Source: Rhynochetos jubatus
Lineage: Eukaryota; Chordata; Aves; Eurypygiformes; Rhynochetidae
Reading direction: 5' to 3'
DNA: 64,000 nucleotides
NCBI GenBank assembly: GCA_027574665.1
Contig: CM050650.1
Span: 100,723,086 to 100,787,085, forward strand
This document shows, piece by piece, positions 62,096 through 64,000 of the stretch. Numbering within the stretch: the first letter of the stretch is position 1; each line of letters starts with the position of its first letter. The notes beneath the pieces were generated by a model. It had not been told where the DNA came from. It saw only the letters and a list, made by a program, of their open reading frames with translations, and made no database searches. The position numbers and the translations under genes are program-made.

Positions 62096-62640
62096 ATCCA
62101 TCAAATTCCTTATCCACCGAGTGGTCTGTGTGTCAAATCCACATCTCTCCAATTTAGAGAAAAGGATCTTGTGCAGAACAATGTCAAATACTTTGCACAA
62201 GTCCAGGTAGATGATGTCAGTTGCTTTTCCCTTATCTGCCAATGCCACCCATCATAGAACACCACCAGATTTTTCAGGCATGATTTGCTGTTGGTGAAGC
62301 TGTTGGCTGTCACCTATCACCTCCTTACCTTCCGTATACCTTAGGATGGATTCCAGGAGGATGTGCTCTGTGATCTTGCCAGGCACAGAGGTGAAACTGA
62401 CTGGCCTCTAGTTCCCTGGGTCCTCCTTTTTTTCCCTTTTTACAAATGGGGGTTATGTTTCCCCCTTTCCAGACAGTGGGAACTTCACTGGACTGCCATG
62501 ATTTCTCAAATATGATGGATAGTGGCTTAGCAACTTCATCCATCAGTTCCCTTTGGGACCTCATGGGTGCATTTCATCAGATCCCATGGACTTGTGCACC
62601 TTCACGTTCATTAGGTGGTCTTGAATCTGATCTTCTCTGA
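62096..62640 (-). mobile_element. CR1 LINE, ORF2 reverse-transcriptase fragment
   Basis: On the minus strand it reads [40 protein letters not shown], then after frameshifts [31 protein letters not shown] and LERCGFDTQTTRWIRNLMDG. These are the N-terminal RT motifs of CR1 ORF2. It lies just beyond the LTR-type repeat in the same orientation as the CR1 3' end at 61,009. The two may derive from one copy, but about 1 kb of ORF2 between them is missing. Confidence 0.9.
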
Positions 62641-64000
62641 TCAGGAGAGATTAGATTATCATAGGAAAAAGGCAGCAAAAACCAGAAAGACACTTCCATC
62701 TTCAGCTGAACAAAGTACAAATTCAGAATACCCTTCCCCTTTTTCTCAGCGTTAGAAACAAAACAAGGATTATTTTTTTTTCAAAATACCATATCGGAAG
62801 AGATTGTCTTCCAGAAGCTTGTTGCACTTGGCTGTGGGCACCATGGGACAAAAATGCTTGTGAACAGGGGTTAGTGCCCAAATAATTCTCCAGTTTCAGT
62901 TTCATCTCTTCAAGCCTGTTTTCTTTGTGTCCTGGGTTTTTCTGAGGCATGTGTTTCTCTGTTTATGTACAGTGACTTCTTTTGTCCTCTTCCCTACTAT
63001 GCCTACATAACAGCATTTTCCTTCTTATGTTTTCTGCTTTGACCTCTCAAGACCCTCACCTCCTCCAAATATGTTGTTTCTGCATCAAGAGACAGGATCA
63101 CAACCACTGGGAAAACAAGCAGTTTTTCAAAGAACTGACTGCAGCCTCAGTCCCAAACCTGGGTACATAGTTCTGGGTAGGACAGAAAAGCAGATGAAAG
63201 TCTGGCGAGGTTTTTTTTTGGCTGTTAGTAAGGCAGAAAACTCAAAGGAGAGAAGAAAGTAGCTACCAAGAAAGTACCAGGCATAGCCTGAACTAGTCTT
63301 AAAAATGTGGTCCTGAGAAAAGCAGCTTTTGGGACCAAGAACTCCTGGGCACAGCTATAAACTAAGAGACATTTCTTTCTGTGTTCACAGAATGAGGATT
63401 TTGTATGTTTTGTCTTTTAATGTTCATGTAAATAAACGAGACTGCATTATCAGCATCTCCTCACACAAACAACATGCCAGCCCCAACGTTTGGCTAGCTG
63501 CTTAGGTCAAAAAAAGGTAACAGTATATATTTATGTAGAGTAAATAATAGATGAATCCCTTTCTCTCTAAGTGTGATACTGTGTTCTTTAGAATGTCATT
63601 CATTAATCTATATGCCACAAACAGTGGGAGCATGTCAAATGATTAAAGATAATTAAGAATTGATTAGCACCCGACAAGGCAAATGAAAAGACACATTTTC
63701 CCCCAGTGACTGGAATTGTTGAATTAATTGATAAAACCAAGAAACTTTCTTCAAGTTCAAATTCTGTTGCTCCTCACAATTACTGAGATTTTTTTTTCCG
63801 TATAATTTAATGTTGGCATGTATCAGTGATGTTACACAGTGACTTAGGTCCCTTAGCCTTTGTAGTGCTAAGGGCCTTCTTCCATTTCTGTTGTCTGCGT
63901 TCTGCTTGCAGCTCTGTAAATTTTCAGCCAAGTTGCTGGACACCTCGTGGGGGAGAACACTTACCTAGGAACTCCCATCACTTCTCAGTTGGCCACTGGG
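62641..64000. other. Intergenic, no recognised gene
   Basis: About 1.4 kb to the right edge. No gene or repeat family was recognised; an AATAAA occurs near 63,432 without associated coding sequence. Confidence 0.6.

Noticed and set aside
36191-64000. 5' exons of CSMD1, the next gene on this side in human
   Set aside because: No CUB or sushi domain coding or signal-peptide exon is visible; in human the gene starts more than 1 Mb away.

Overview
This window is vertebrate nuclear DNA, almost certainly from a bird. The evidence is long AT-rich introns with canonical GT-AG boundaries, one CpG island, and many CR1 LINE fragments with the avian CR1 3' end (gattctatg-type 8-bp tail units). I cannot name the species from sequence alone. 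There are no prokaryotic features.

The left 36 kb (about 261-35,873, minus strand) holds most of one gene, MCPH1 (microcephalin). It is a BRCT-domain protein of the DNA-damage response that also restrains condensin II and chromosome condensation. I located eleven coding exons by homology to human microcephalin and by splice sites. They correspond to human exons 1-8 and 10-12. All junction phases agree and the reading frame stays open for 666 codons. The start codon lies in a 19-nt coding part of exon 1 inside a CpG island (about 35,230-36,190). Exons 1-4 encode BRCT1. Exons 5-8 and 10 encode the disordered central region, including a SYDDYF-like motif in the 1,017-nt exon 8. Exons 11 and 12 encode most of BRCT2. 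The rest of BRCT2 and BRCT3 (human exons 13-14) lie beyond the left edge. In human the ANGPT2 gene is nested in the next intron, so it is probably just left of this window. A counterpart of human exon 9 is uncertain; an 81-nt phase-compatible candidate sits at 19,060-19,140.

The right 28 kb (about 36,200-64,000) is intergenic sequence 5' of MCPH1. In human the next gene on this side is CSMD1, and none of its exons are visible here. I found no confident protein-coding gene. The region holds decayed CR1 retrotransposon fragments in both orientations, including one CR1 nested inside another (41,330-43,572). It also has an LTR-type repeat lying between two CR1 fragments (61,009-62,640), homopolymer runs and simple repeats. 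CR1 is concentrated here; inside the gene I recognise only one clear CR1 tail and one doubtful relic.

The most interesting points are a direct duplication of about 140 bp flanking MCPH1 exon 10, the candidate exon 9, the conserved central motif in a poorly conserved exon 8, and the CR1-in-CR1 nesting. I saw no new multi-gene system.
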